Assembly: GCF_029893355.1 (NCBI RefSeq)
Contig: NZ_JARZAI010000033.1
Coordinates: forward strand, 1 to 64,000
DNA length: 64,000 nucleotides
Origin: Kitasatospora sp. MAA4
GTDB lineage: Bacteria > Actinomycetota > Actinomycetes > Streptomycetales > Streptomycetaceae
Reading direction: 5' to 3'
The notes below the pieces were generated by a model. That model saw only the letters and a list, made by a program, of their open reading frames with translations. It did no database searches and had not been told where the DNA came from. Positions within the stretch are counted from its first letter, which is position 1; each line of letters starts with the position of its first letter. Shown in pieces: positions 57,529 to 64,000 of the stretch. Both the position numbers and the translations under genes were made by a program.

Positions 57529-57542
57529 CGCTGTGCACAGCG
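57529..57542. promoter_or_regulatory. 14-bp palindrome upstream of the DMT transporter gene
   Basis: CGCTGTGCACAGCG is perfectly self-complementary, followed by TTTT, and ends 22 bp before the GTG start. It may be an operator or a short terminator-like hairpin. Confidence 0.4.
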
Positions 57543-57564
57543 TTTTAGCTGATCGGAGTACTTG

Positions 57565-58503
57565 GTGATCATCGGCCTCGTGACCGCCGTGGCGGCCTCC
57601 GCCTGTTACGGCACCGGCTCGGTGCTACAGGCAGTCGGCTCCCGCCGGTCGGCCCGCGAGGAGGCGGCCGCGGCCGCCGGCACGACGGCAGCGGACGACG
57701 CCCCGGCGATGGTCACCGAACACGGCGGCCCGAGCCTCACCTCCACCGCCAAGGCCGTGGTGACCTGGGAGTTCATCCTCGGCACCGCACTCGACCTGAT
57801 CGGCTTCCTGCTCGGCGCACTGGCCGCCCGCCTGCTGCCGCTCTTCCTCTCCCAGACGGTGATCAGCGCCAACCTGGTGATCACGGCGGTGCTCAGCATC
57901 AGGCTGCTCGGCATGCGGCTCAAGCGGCCCGAGTGGGCCTCGATCGCGGTGGTCTGCGCCGCGCTGGTGATGCTCGCGGTGGCGGCAGGGCCGGAGGGCA
58001 CCGGCACGACGCCGATCGCCACCCACTGGTGGCTGCTGCTGATCTCGGTGGCGGTGATCGCCGGCGGCTCGCTGGTGGTGCGCCGACTGGGCACCAGCGG
58101 GGCGATCGTGGCCGGCCTGCTCTCCGGCCTCGGCTTCGGCGCGCTCGGCATCGGGGTGCGCATCCTGAACGGCGTGGACCCCCTGGACCTGGGCCAACTG
58201 CTCAGCGACCCGGCCCTCTACGCGATCCTGGTCGGCGGCCTGGGCGGGATGTACCTGCACACCGTCGCCCTGCAGATCGGCTCGGTGAACGGTGCGACCG
58301 CCGCCCTGGTGGTCGGCGAGACCGTGGTCCCGGGCGTGATCGGGGTGCTCTGGCTGGGCGACGCCACCCGGCACGGCCTGGGGTGGATGGGCATCGCCGG
58401 CTTCGTCCTCGCGGTCGCCGGCGCGGTCGCGGTGGCCCACTTCGGGCAGGGCGAGGAGGCGCTGCCGGCCGGCGCCCGGGAGCCCGAACTCACCACCCGC
58501 TGA
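57565..58503 (+). CDS. DMT-superfamily (EamA-like) transporter
   Basis: A 312-aa polytopic membrane protein with about nine to ten helices in two similar halves, beginning VIIGLVTAVAASACYGTGSVLQAVG. There is a hydrophilic Ala-rich insertion at about 30-60. The second half carries GSVNGATAALVVGETVVPGVIG, a conserved segment of such exporters. GTG 57565 has GGAG 6 nt upstream; a TTG one codon earlier is closer. It is convergent with mutM, with 6 bp between the stops. Substrate unknown. Confidence 0.85.
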   Translation: MIIGLVTAVAASACYGTGSVLQAVGSRRSAREEAAAAAGTTAADDAPAMVTEHGGPSLTSTAKAVVTWEFILGTALDLIGFLLGALAARLLPLFLSQTVISANLVITAVLSIRLLGMRLKRPEWASIAVVCAALVMLAVAAGPEGTGTTPIATHWWLLLISVAVIAGGSLVVRRLGTSGAIVAGLLSGLGFGALGIGVRILNGVDPLDLGQLLSDPALYAILVGGLGGMYLHTVALQIGSVNGATAALVVGETVVPGVIGVLWLGDATRHGLGWMGIAGFVLAVAGAVAVAHFGQGEEALPAGAREPELTTR

Positions 58504-58509
58504 CCGGGA

Positions 58510-59373
58510 TCAGCGCGGCCGGGGGACGCGCTGGCAGCGCGGGCAGTAGTAGCTGGAGCGGTTCATCCAGGCGGCCCGCCGGATCGGGGTGGCGCAGCGG
58601 TAGCAGGGCTCGCCCTCGCGGCCGTAGGCGTCCAGCGAGCGGGAGAAGTAGCCGCTCTCGCCGTTCACGTTGACGTAGAGGCTGTCGAAGCTGGTGCCGC
58701 CGACCGCCAGCGCCGCGTTCATCACCTCGCGGGCGTTGGCCAGCAGGGTGGCGGCCAGCGGCCGGGTGAGGCTCTCGGTGGGGCGGTCGTAGTGCAGCTT
58801 GGAGCGCCAGAGCGCCTCGTCCGCGTAGATGTTGCCGACCCCGCTGATCAGCGTCTGGTCGAGCAGAGCGCGCTTGACGGTGGTGCGGCGGGCGCGCAGC
58901 GCGACGGTGAAGGCCGCGTCGTCGAAGCGGGGGTCGAGCGGGTCGCGGGCGATGTGCGCGAGCGAGACCGGGGTGGCCTCCGGGTCGCCGGCCTCGGCCT
59001 GCTCGACGGCGAGGCCGCCGAAGGTGCGCTGGTCCACGAAGCGCAGCTCGCGCCCGCCGTCGGTGAAGCGCAGCCGGACCCGCAGGTGCGTCTCGTCCGG
59101 GGTGGCCGGGTCCTGGACGAGCAGCTGCCCGCTCATCCCGAGGTGGCCCAGCATCGAGCTCTCGCCCTCGTCCAGCGGGAGCCAGAGGTACTTGCCGCGC
59201 CGCTGGGCGCTGCCGAGCGTGGTACCGGTGAGCAGGGCGGCGAACTCGCCGGCCCCGGCGGCCTGGCGCCGCACCGCGCGCGGGTGCAGAACCTGCACCT
59301 CGGCGACGGTACGGCCGGTCACCCAGCGCGCGAGTCCGCGCCGGACGACCTCGACCTCGGGCAGTTCGGGCAC
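58510..59373 (-). CDS. mutM: formamidopyrimidine-DNA glycosylase (MutM/Fpg)
   Basis: A 287-aa base-excision enzyme removing 8-oxoguanine and Fapy lesions. The catalytic N-terminus is PELPEVEVVRRGL, the lysine lies in RRGKYLW, the helix-two-turn-helix is ISGVGNIYADEALW, and the zinc finger is CYRCATPIRR ... YYCPRCQR. The GTG start has GGGAG upstream. It is 29 bp after rnc, as in other Streptomyces. Confidence 0.96.
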   Translation of the reverse strand: MPELPEVEVVRRGLARWVTGRTVAEVQVLHPRAVRRQAAGAGEFAALLTGTTLGSAQRRGKYLWLPLDEGESSMLGHLGMSGQLLVQDPATPDETHLRVRLRFTDGGRELRFVDQRTFGGLAVEQAEAGDPEATPVSLAHIARDPLDPRFDDAAFTVALRARRTTVKRALLDQTLISGVGNIYADEALWRSKLHYDRPTESLTRPLAATLLANAREVMNAALAVGGTSFDSLYVNVNGESGYFSRSLDAYGREGEPCYRCATPIRRAAWMNRSSYYCPRCQRVPRPR

Positions 59374-59402
59374 GGCGCGGCTCCCGTCTTTGCCGGTCGG
59401 TC

Positions 59403-60167
59403 TTAGGCGGCGGGGTCGGCGTGCTTGGCCTTGATCGCGCGCCAGGCGCTCTCGGCGGCCTTCTGCTCGGCTTCCTTCTTGGACCGGCCGGTACCGCTGC
59501 CGTAGTCCTCGCCGGCCACCCGGGCGGCCGCGTTGAAGGTCTTCTCGTGGTCCGGACCGGACTCTTCCACGACGTACTCGGGCACGCCGATGCCCACCGA
59601 GGCGGTCAGTTCCTGGAGGCTGGTCTTCCAGTCCAGGCCGGCGCCCAGCTGCGAGGACTCCGCGATCAGGGGATCGAAGAGCCGGTGCACGAACTCGGTC
59701 GCGGCCGGCAGGCCCTGGTCAAGGTAGATGGCGCCGATCACGGCTTCGACGGTGTCCGCGAGGATCGAGGACTTGTCGCGTCCGCCGGTGCCCTCTTCGC
59801 CCTTGCCGAGCCGGATGAAGGTGCCGAGCTCCAGGCCGCGGCCGACCTCGGCCAGCGCACGGGAGTTCACCACCGCGGCGCGCAGCTTGGCGAGCGTGCC
59901 CTCCGGGACATCCGGGTGGATGCGGTAGAGGGTGTCGGTCACCACAAGGCCGAGCACCGAGTCCCCGAGGAACTCCAGGCGCTCGTTGGTGGGCAGCCCA
60001 CCATTTTCATAGGCGTACGAACGGTGGGTCAGCGAACGCACCAGAAGGGCGCGCTCAAGTGTGTACCCGAGGCGCCCTTCCAGGACGTCGTAGTCGGTCG
60101 ACGCCGGCCCGCCGCCCTTCCCCCCATTGCTGGGAGACGACTTGCGGGAGGAGTTGTCATCCGACAT
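59403..60167 (-). CDS. rnc: ribonuclease III
   Basis: A 254-aa double-strand RNA endonuclease. The signature NERLEFLGDSVLG and the second acidic site DTVEAVIGAIYLD are intact, and a C-terminal dsRNA-binding domain (about 175-245) follows. In Streptomyces RNase III is AbsB, which regulates antibiotic synthesis globally. ATG 60167 is the start before the Ser/Gly-rich lead. It is 14 bp after rpmF. Confidence 0.96.
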   Translation of the reverse strand: MSDDNSSRKSSPSNGGKGGGPASTDYDVLEGRLGYTLERALLVRSLTHRSYAYENGGLPTNERLEFLGDSVLGLVVTDTLYRIHPDVPEGTLAKLRAAVVNSRALAEVGRGLELGTFIRLGKGEEGTGGRDKSSILADTVEAVIGAIYLDQGLPAATEFVHRLFDPLIAESSQLGAGLDWKTSLQELTASVGIGVPEYVVEESGPDHEKTFNAAARVAGEDYGSGTGRSKKEAEQKAAESAWRAIKAKHADPAA

Positions 60168-60181
60168 CGAACGCCCGCCGA

Positions 60182-60355
60182 TCAGACCGAGAGGACCTGG
60201 CGACGGTTGTACGTGCCGCAGCTCGGGCACGCGGTGTGACCGAGCTTCGGCTCGTGGCAGCGGTCGCACGCCACGAGGGCCGGGACGACGGCCTTCCAGT
60301 TGGAACGTCGGTGGCGCGTGTTGCTGCGCGACATCTTCCGCTTCGGAACAGCCAC
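60182..60355 (-). CDS. rpmF: 50S ribosomal protein L32
   Basis: A 57-aa protein read from the minus strand. It starts with GTG as MAVPKRKMSRSNTRHRRS, carries a zinc ribbon CDRC ... CPSC, and ends RRQVLSV. AGGAGAA lies 8 nt upstream. The four cysteines make it the zinc-containing paralogue type. It is 2 bp after yceD and 14 bp before rnc. Confidence 0.95.
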   Translation of the reverse strand: MAVPKRKMSRSNTRHRRSNWKAVVPALVACDRCHEPKLGHTACPSCGTYNRRQVLSV

Positions 60356-60357
60356 GG

Positions 60358-61008
60358 CTACTTCTCCTGATCTTCGGCAGAACCCTCACGGGTGCTGCTG
60401 GTCTTGATTCCGTCACCCTCGTCGCCAGGGGCGGCGGAGAGTCCCTGCAATGCCGCCCACCGGGGGTCGGCGACATCATGGTGGTGGTCCGGGTCGTCGC
60501 TCAGGCGTGCTCCGCATTCGGAGCACAGACCCAGGCAGTCTTCCTGGCACACCGGCTGCAGCGGCAGTGCAAGCACCACCGCGTCACGCAGCACCGGCTG
60601 AAGGTCGAAGTAATCGCCCTCCAACCGGTAGATCTCATCCTCGTCCTCGTCGGACTGCTCCTCGTCGGAGGTTCCGCCGGTCCGGGTGCGCCCGCGCTCG
60701 TCGGCCTCCGGGTAGTAGTACAGCTCCTGGAAGTCGACGTCGAGGCTGTCCTCGACGGGCTCCAGGCAGCGCACACACTCTCCGGCGACGTCGGCCTCAA
60801 CGGTGCCCGTAACGAGCACCCCTTCGACCACCGACTCCAGGCGCAGCTCCAGGACGATCTCGCTGTCCGCAGGAACGCCGATCACGTCGACGATCCCCAG
60901 GCCCTCGGGGGCCTTCAGGGTGCGGGACACCTTGCGCAGCGAACCGGGGCGACGGCCGAGCTCATGCGTGTCGAACACGAGCGGGTCGCGGTGGTCGAGG
61001 CGGTTCAA
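60358..61008 (-). CDS. yceD: YceD/DUF177 family protein
   Basis: A 216-aa protein linked to rpmF in most bacteria and tied to 23S rRNA accumulation. The core is LESVVEGVLVTGTVEADVAGECVRCLEPV with two cysteines, and the second motif is CQEDCLGLCSECGARL. An acidic insertion (DEEQSDEDEDE) lies between. The start codon is ATG. Confidence 0.92.
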   Translation of the reverse strand: MNRLDHRDPLVFDTHELGRRPGSLRKVSRTLKAPEGLGIVDVIGVPADSEIVLELRLESVVEGVLVTGTVEADVAGECVRCLEPVEDSLDVDFQELYYYPEADERGRTRTGGTSDEEQSDEDEDEIYRLEGDYFDLQPVLRDAVVLALPLQPVCQEDCLGLCSECGARLSDDPDHHHDVADPRWAALQGLSAAPGDEGDGIKTSSTREGSAEDQEK

Positions 61009-61163
61009 GGTGTCCTGACTTCCTACGGCGGGCGCATTCCTGCGCCACGCGAGTGGTTCTTGGGGTTGGTCCGGGTGCCTGGCACTGGTGCGCGGGCAGC
61101 CGAACAGTCCGGTATGGAAAGACCGGAGTGGTCAGACTACCGGAGAGCGGCGCCAGGCCCAAC

Positions 61164-62372
61164 TCAGCGGCCGCCGAGCTCCCGGAGCCTGGTCATGTCG
61201 ATCATGCTGGTGTCGAAGAAGCTGGTCTCGTCCAGACCGGCCTGCACCGGGTGCGGCTGCTGCTGTTGCTGGTAGCCGTACGGGTCGTAGCCCTGCTGCT
61301 GCGCGGCCGGGTAGGGCTGCTCCTGCTGCTGGTAGCCGTAGGGCGCCGCCGCGTACGGGTCGGCCTGCTGCTGGCCCTGGTAGCCGTACTGGCCCTGGCC
61401 GCCGTACGGGTCGGCCTGGACCGCCGGGTCGTAGCCACCGCCGTAGACCTCGGCGTACTCGTTGCCGCCTTGCTGCTGCTGGGCGTACGGGTTCTCCTGG
61501 CCGCCCTGGTACTGCGCCGCGGCGGCGTACGGGACGTCGCCGGGCGCGGCCTGCCAGCCGGCCTCGACGGGCGTCTGCTCGGGCCAGCTCTGCTGCTGCG
61601 GCACCTCGGCCCGGTACCAGGTGGGCTGGTCCTCGCCGGTGTCCGCGAGGTGGGCGAAGCCCTCCTCCTCGGCGAAGCCGGAGGCCACCGCCTCGGCGCG
61701 GTCCTTCTGGCTCTGGGCCTCGTCCGCGGCGGCCAGGTAGGCGCCGAGCTCGTCGATCGGGGCCTTGCCGAGCAGCTTGTCGCGGCCGCGGCCGACCGCC
61801 TCCAGGGTGCCGCTGAGCACGGCCTGCAGGGTGGCCAGCTTCACATCGACGTACTCGTCGACCTCGGGGCTCGGGGTGTCGCGCGGCTGGAACTCCTCGC
61901 CGTCCCCGTCGTTGTTCTCGTACGCACTCTGCTCGCCGCGCAGCTTGTCCCGGCCGCGGCCGACCGCGCCCAGCGTCTTGGTCAGCACGACCTCGAAGTT
62001 GGCCAGCTTGCTGTCGACGTAGTCGTCCGCCTCCTGGCGCTTGGCGGCGATCTCCTCGCGCGCCTCGGCCAGGATCCGGTCGGCCTCCGCCTGCGAACGG
62101 CGGACCACCTCGGTGTCCGAGATCAGCGAGCCGCGCTCGGCGTGCGCCCCCTGGATGATCAGATCCGCCTCACCGCGGGCGTCCGCCACCAACTGCTCGT
62201 GGTCGGCCATCACCGACTGGGCCTGGGCGAGTTCGGTCGGCAGCGCCTCGCGCAGCTCCTGGAGCATGGCGACCAGCTCGGCCCGGTTCACCACACAGGA
62301 GGACGACATGGGCATCGAGCGGGCGTTCTCGACCGCGGCGACGATCTCATCGACTTTGTTCTGCACGTCCAC
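61164..62372 (-). CDS. DivIVA-like coiled-coil cell-division protein
   Basis: A 402-aa protein. An N-terminal helical part (DVQNKVDEIVAAVENARSMP, RAELVAMLQELREALP) and coiled coil (about 60-125) are followed by two copies of a module of about 28 residues: YVDSKLANFEVVLTKTL-GAVGRGRDKL and YVDVKLATLQAVLSGTL-EAVGRGRDKL. The C-terminal ~150 residues are Gln/Tyr/Pro-rich (PYGYQQ-type). GTG 62372 agrees with the remembered S. coelicolor homologue beside coaD. It is probably a scaffold in polar growth or division. Confidence 0.85.
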   Translation of the reverse strand: MDVQNKVDEIVAAVENARSMPMSSSCVVNRAELVAMLQELREALPTELAQAQSVMADHEQLVADARGEADLIIQGAHAERGSLISDTEVVRRSQAEADRILAEAREEIAAKRQEADDYVDSKLANFEVVLTKTLGAVGRGRDKLRGEQSAYENNDGDGEEFQPRDTPSPEVDEYVDVKLATLQAVLSGTLEAVGRGRDKLLGKAPIDELGAYLAAADEAQSQKDRAEAVASGFAEEEGFAHLADTGEDQPTWYRAEVPQQQSWPEQTPVEAGWQAAPGDVPYAAAAQYQGGQENPYAQQQQGGNEYAEVYGGGYDPAVQADPYGGQGQYGYQGQQQADPYAAAPYGYQQQEQPYPAAQQQGYDPYGYQQQQQPHPVQAGLDETSFFDTSMIDMTRLRELGGR

Positions 62373-62564
62373 GGGTCTTCGTGTCTTTCCGTGTGCCGCC
62401 GAGATACGGGCGGAGGCAGCGGAGCCGGGCGGCACCCGGGGGTGTCCGGGGAAGCCGCGAGGCGGGAGTACAGACTGTACGTCCACCACGGGGTGGGGTG
62501 ACAACGCCGTGCACCGCGCCGCCACCCGGGAGGCGGACAGCGCATGACGATCCGCCAGCCGGGA

Positions 62565-63053
62565 CTACTGTGCGGCGCGCTCGGCGATCCGGTCGACCAG
62601 GCGCTGGTGGACCACCGGCGGGATCAGGTGCGAGACGTCGCCGCCGTACGAGGCCACCTCCTTGACCAGGGTCGAGGAGAGGAAGCTGTAGGTCGGGGAG
62701 GTCGGCACGAAGAGCGTCTCGACGCCGGTCAGACCGCGGTTCATCTGGGCCATCTGCAGCTCGTAGTCGAAGTCGCTGACCGCCCGCAGGCCCTTGACGA
62801 TGGCCGGGATGTTGCGCGCCTTGCAGAAGTCCACCAGCAGGCCGTGGTGCGACTCGACCTCGATGTTGCCGTAGCCGGCGGTGGTCTCCTCGATCAGCGC
62901 GATGCGCTCCTCGATGCTGAACAGGCCCTGCTTGTTCTTGTTGATCAGCACCGCGACGTGCACGACGTCGTAGAGCTTGGAGGCCCGCTCGATGATGTCG
63001 AGGTGGCCATTGGTGATCGGGTCGAACGAGCCCGGGCAGACGGCGCGGCGCAT
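62565..63053 (-). CDS. coaD: phosphopantetheine adenylyltransferase
   Basis: A 162-aa enzyme for the fourth step of coenzyme A synthesis. The nucleotidyltransferase motif is PGSFDPITNGH (T/HxGH at about 16-19) and the second motif is SSTLVKEVA. ATG 63053 has AAGGGA upstream; the longer frame upstream lacks features. It is 31 bp after rsmD. Confidence 0.97.
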   Translation of the reverse strand: MRRAVCPGSFDPITNGHLDIIERASKLYDVVHVAVLINKNKQGLFSIEERIALIEETTAGYGNIEVESHHGLLVDFCKARNIPAIVKGLRAVSDFDYELQMAQMNRGLTGVETLFVPTSPTYSFLSSTLVKEVASYGGDVSHLIPPVVHQRLVDRIAERAAQ

Positions 63054-63084
63054 GAGGTGGGTGTCCCTTCGGTAGTTCGCCCGG

Positions 63085-63681
63085 TCAGTTCGCCCGGCCG
63101 GCTGCGGCGGCCTCGGGCCCGGTGGCCTGGCCGTACCAGAGCGTGCCCTCGCCGTAGCGGCGCGAGCGCAGTGCTTCGAAGCCCTCGGGCCAGCCGAACT
63201 CGCCGCCACGGGTGCTGCGCTCCACGGTGACGAGTGCGTCGTCCGTGAGCCAGTCCCCCGAGCGGAGTGTGATCAGCATCTCGCACAGCTCCTGGTCCGT
63301 GACCGCGTACGGCGGGTCCAGGAAGACCACGTCGTACGGCTCCTCGGGCGCCCGGCCGGCGACCACCCGCTCGGCCCGGTCGGCGCGCACCTCCGCGCCC
63401 GGCAGCGCCAGCGTCCTGACGTTCTCCCGGATCACCTTGGCCGCCGAGGCGTCCGCCTCGACCAGCAGGACGTGCGCGGCGCCCCGGGAGAGCGCCTCCA
63501 GGCCCACCGCGCCGGAACCGCCGAAGAGATCGAGCATGCGGACCCCGGCGAGGGTGCCGCGCAGCGCCTGCAGCGTGGAGAACATCGCCTCGCGGGCCTT
63601 GTCGGAGGTCGGGCGGGTGCTGCGGCCTGGCGGTACGGCCAGCCGACGGCCACCGGCCACCCCGGCGATCACGCGGGTCAT
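63085..63681 (-). CDS. rsmD: 16S rRNA (guanine966-N2)-methyltransferase RsmD
   Basis: A 198-aa methyltransferase. Seen are RPTSDKAREAMFS, MLDLFGGSGAVGLEALSRGA (SAM-binding motif I) and the catalytic VVFLDPPY. It modifies G966 in the 30S head. It is followed by coaD, a very common pairing. Confidence 0.96.
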   Translation of the reverse strand: MTRVIAGVAGGRRLAVPPGRSTRPTSDKAREAMFSTLQALRGTLAGVRMLDLFGGSGAVGLEALSRGAAHVLLVEADASAAKVIRENVRTLALPGAEVRADRAERVVAGRAPEEPYDVVFLDPPYAVTDQELCEMLITLRSGDWLTDDALVTVERSTRGGEFGWPEGFEALRSRRYGEGTLWYGQATGPEAAAAGRAN

Positions 63682-63728
63682 GACGATCCTGAACTGTCGG
63701 AGCTGTCTCTGCCATGACCACGCTATAC

Positions 63729-63758
63729 GCCCTCCTGCCCGGGACCGGACAGGAGGGC
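63729..63758 (-). terminator. terminator hairpin after the helix-turn-helix gene
   Basis: GCCCTCCTG (63729-63737) pairs with CAGGAGGGC (63750-63758), 17 bp past the stop of the gene at the window edge. Confidence 0.65.
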
Positions 63759-63775
63759 GGTGGGTCGGGCAGCGG

Positions 63776-64000
63776 CTACTCCTGGGGCACCGCGCCCAGC
63801 AGGGCGGGCGAGGCGTAGCGGGACCAGGAGAGGCAGCCGTCGGGCGGGCAGTGCTCGGGGCGGCGCGGGTCGTGGCCCAGCTCGCGCAGCTTGGTACGGA
63901 CGGAGTCCGGCGTGCGGCCGAACCGGGCGGCTATCCGGGCGATGGTCTCGTTCTCGTGGAAGCGCCGGACCAGCTCCTCCTCGTGCTGCGGCACCCAGGG
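63776..64000 (-). CDS. helix-turn-helix protein, 5' end beyond the window
   Basis: Only the 3' part (about 75 residues) is in the window. It holds HEEELVRRFHENETIARIAARFGRTPDSVRTKL, a helix-turn-helix of the homeodomain-like kind, and a short tail with two cysteines (EHCPPDGCLSW). The frame is open through the window edge, and the GTG at 63993 is probably internal. Function unknown. Confidence 0.6.
   Translation of the reverse strand, partial: PWVPQHEEELVRRFHENETIARIAARFGRTPDSVRTKLRELGHDPRRPEHCPPDGCLSWSRYASPALLGAVPQE

Overview
The window is very high-GC DNA with the conserved chromosomal gene order of Streptomycetaceae (Streptomyces or Kitasatospora). The markers are rpsB-tsf-pyrH-frr-cdsA-rlmN, whiG-dprA-comM-yraN, four tandem signal peptidases, rplS-trmD-rimM-khpA-rpsP, ffh, amtB-glnB-glnD beside nsdA, ftsY-smc, and mutM-rnc-rpmF-coaD-rsmD. 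Genus is not resolved. I see no prophage, insertion sequence, CRISPR array, rRNA, tRNA or secondary-metabolite cluster. Almost everything is core genome, so unusual signals were sought inside known genes and in the spacers.

Bases 1-11,300 hold an amine, GABA and branched-chain catabolism block: a CoA-acylating methylmalonate-semialdehyde dehydrogenase, two aminobutyraldehyde-type aldehyde dehydrogenases, two class III aminotransferases, a PucR-family regulator and an Lrp/AsnC regulator overlapping the second aminotransferase. The PucR gene with flanking dehydrogenase and aminotransferase resembles the EpuRI polyamine-utilisation locus of S. coelicolor. A degenerate ABC ATPase with its permease follows (11,458-13,369).

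Bases 13,370-26,900 hold translation and envelope genes (rlmN, cdsA, frr, pyrH, tsf, rpsB), a secreted M23 peptidase whose frame runs antisense through a TetR gene, the sporulation sigma factor WhiG with a very long low-complexity N-terminal extension, and dprA-comM-yraN. Two identical composite elements, each a pair of TTGTCCACAG DnaA-box-like decamers with an 8-nt G/C spacer, precede the M23 gene and yraN.

Bases 26,900-38,100 hold a NUDIX gene, sipZ-sipY-sipX-sipW, the ribosomal and tRNA-modification cluster (split by a strong terminator between khpA and rimM), a SprT-like metalloprotease, proS, a methyltransferase and a GNAT acetyltransferase.

Bases 38,100-52,300 hold ffh, glnD-glnB-amtB with a well-formed GlnR box upstream of amtB, nsdA, a primase/polymerase-like protein paralogous to one at 2.1-2.6 kb, ftsY, smc and a small coiled-coil protein. 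Bases 52,600-64,000 hold acyP, a CAP-domain secreted protein, a TPM-type membrane protein, a DUF6542 protein overlapping an LCP-family wall-ligation protein, a DMT-type transporter, mutM, rnc, rpmF, yceD, a DivIVA-like coiled-coil protein, coaD, rsmD and the 3' part of a helix-turn-helix gene cut by the window edge.

Starts were set by ribosome binding sites. Where none exists, a TANNNT hexamer 6-7 nt before the start codon suggests leaderless mRNAs (6,101-7,459 aminotransferase, sipW, proS, acyP, TPM protein). No search or alignment was run. Family calls come from recognised motifs, and references to S. coelicolor come from memory.
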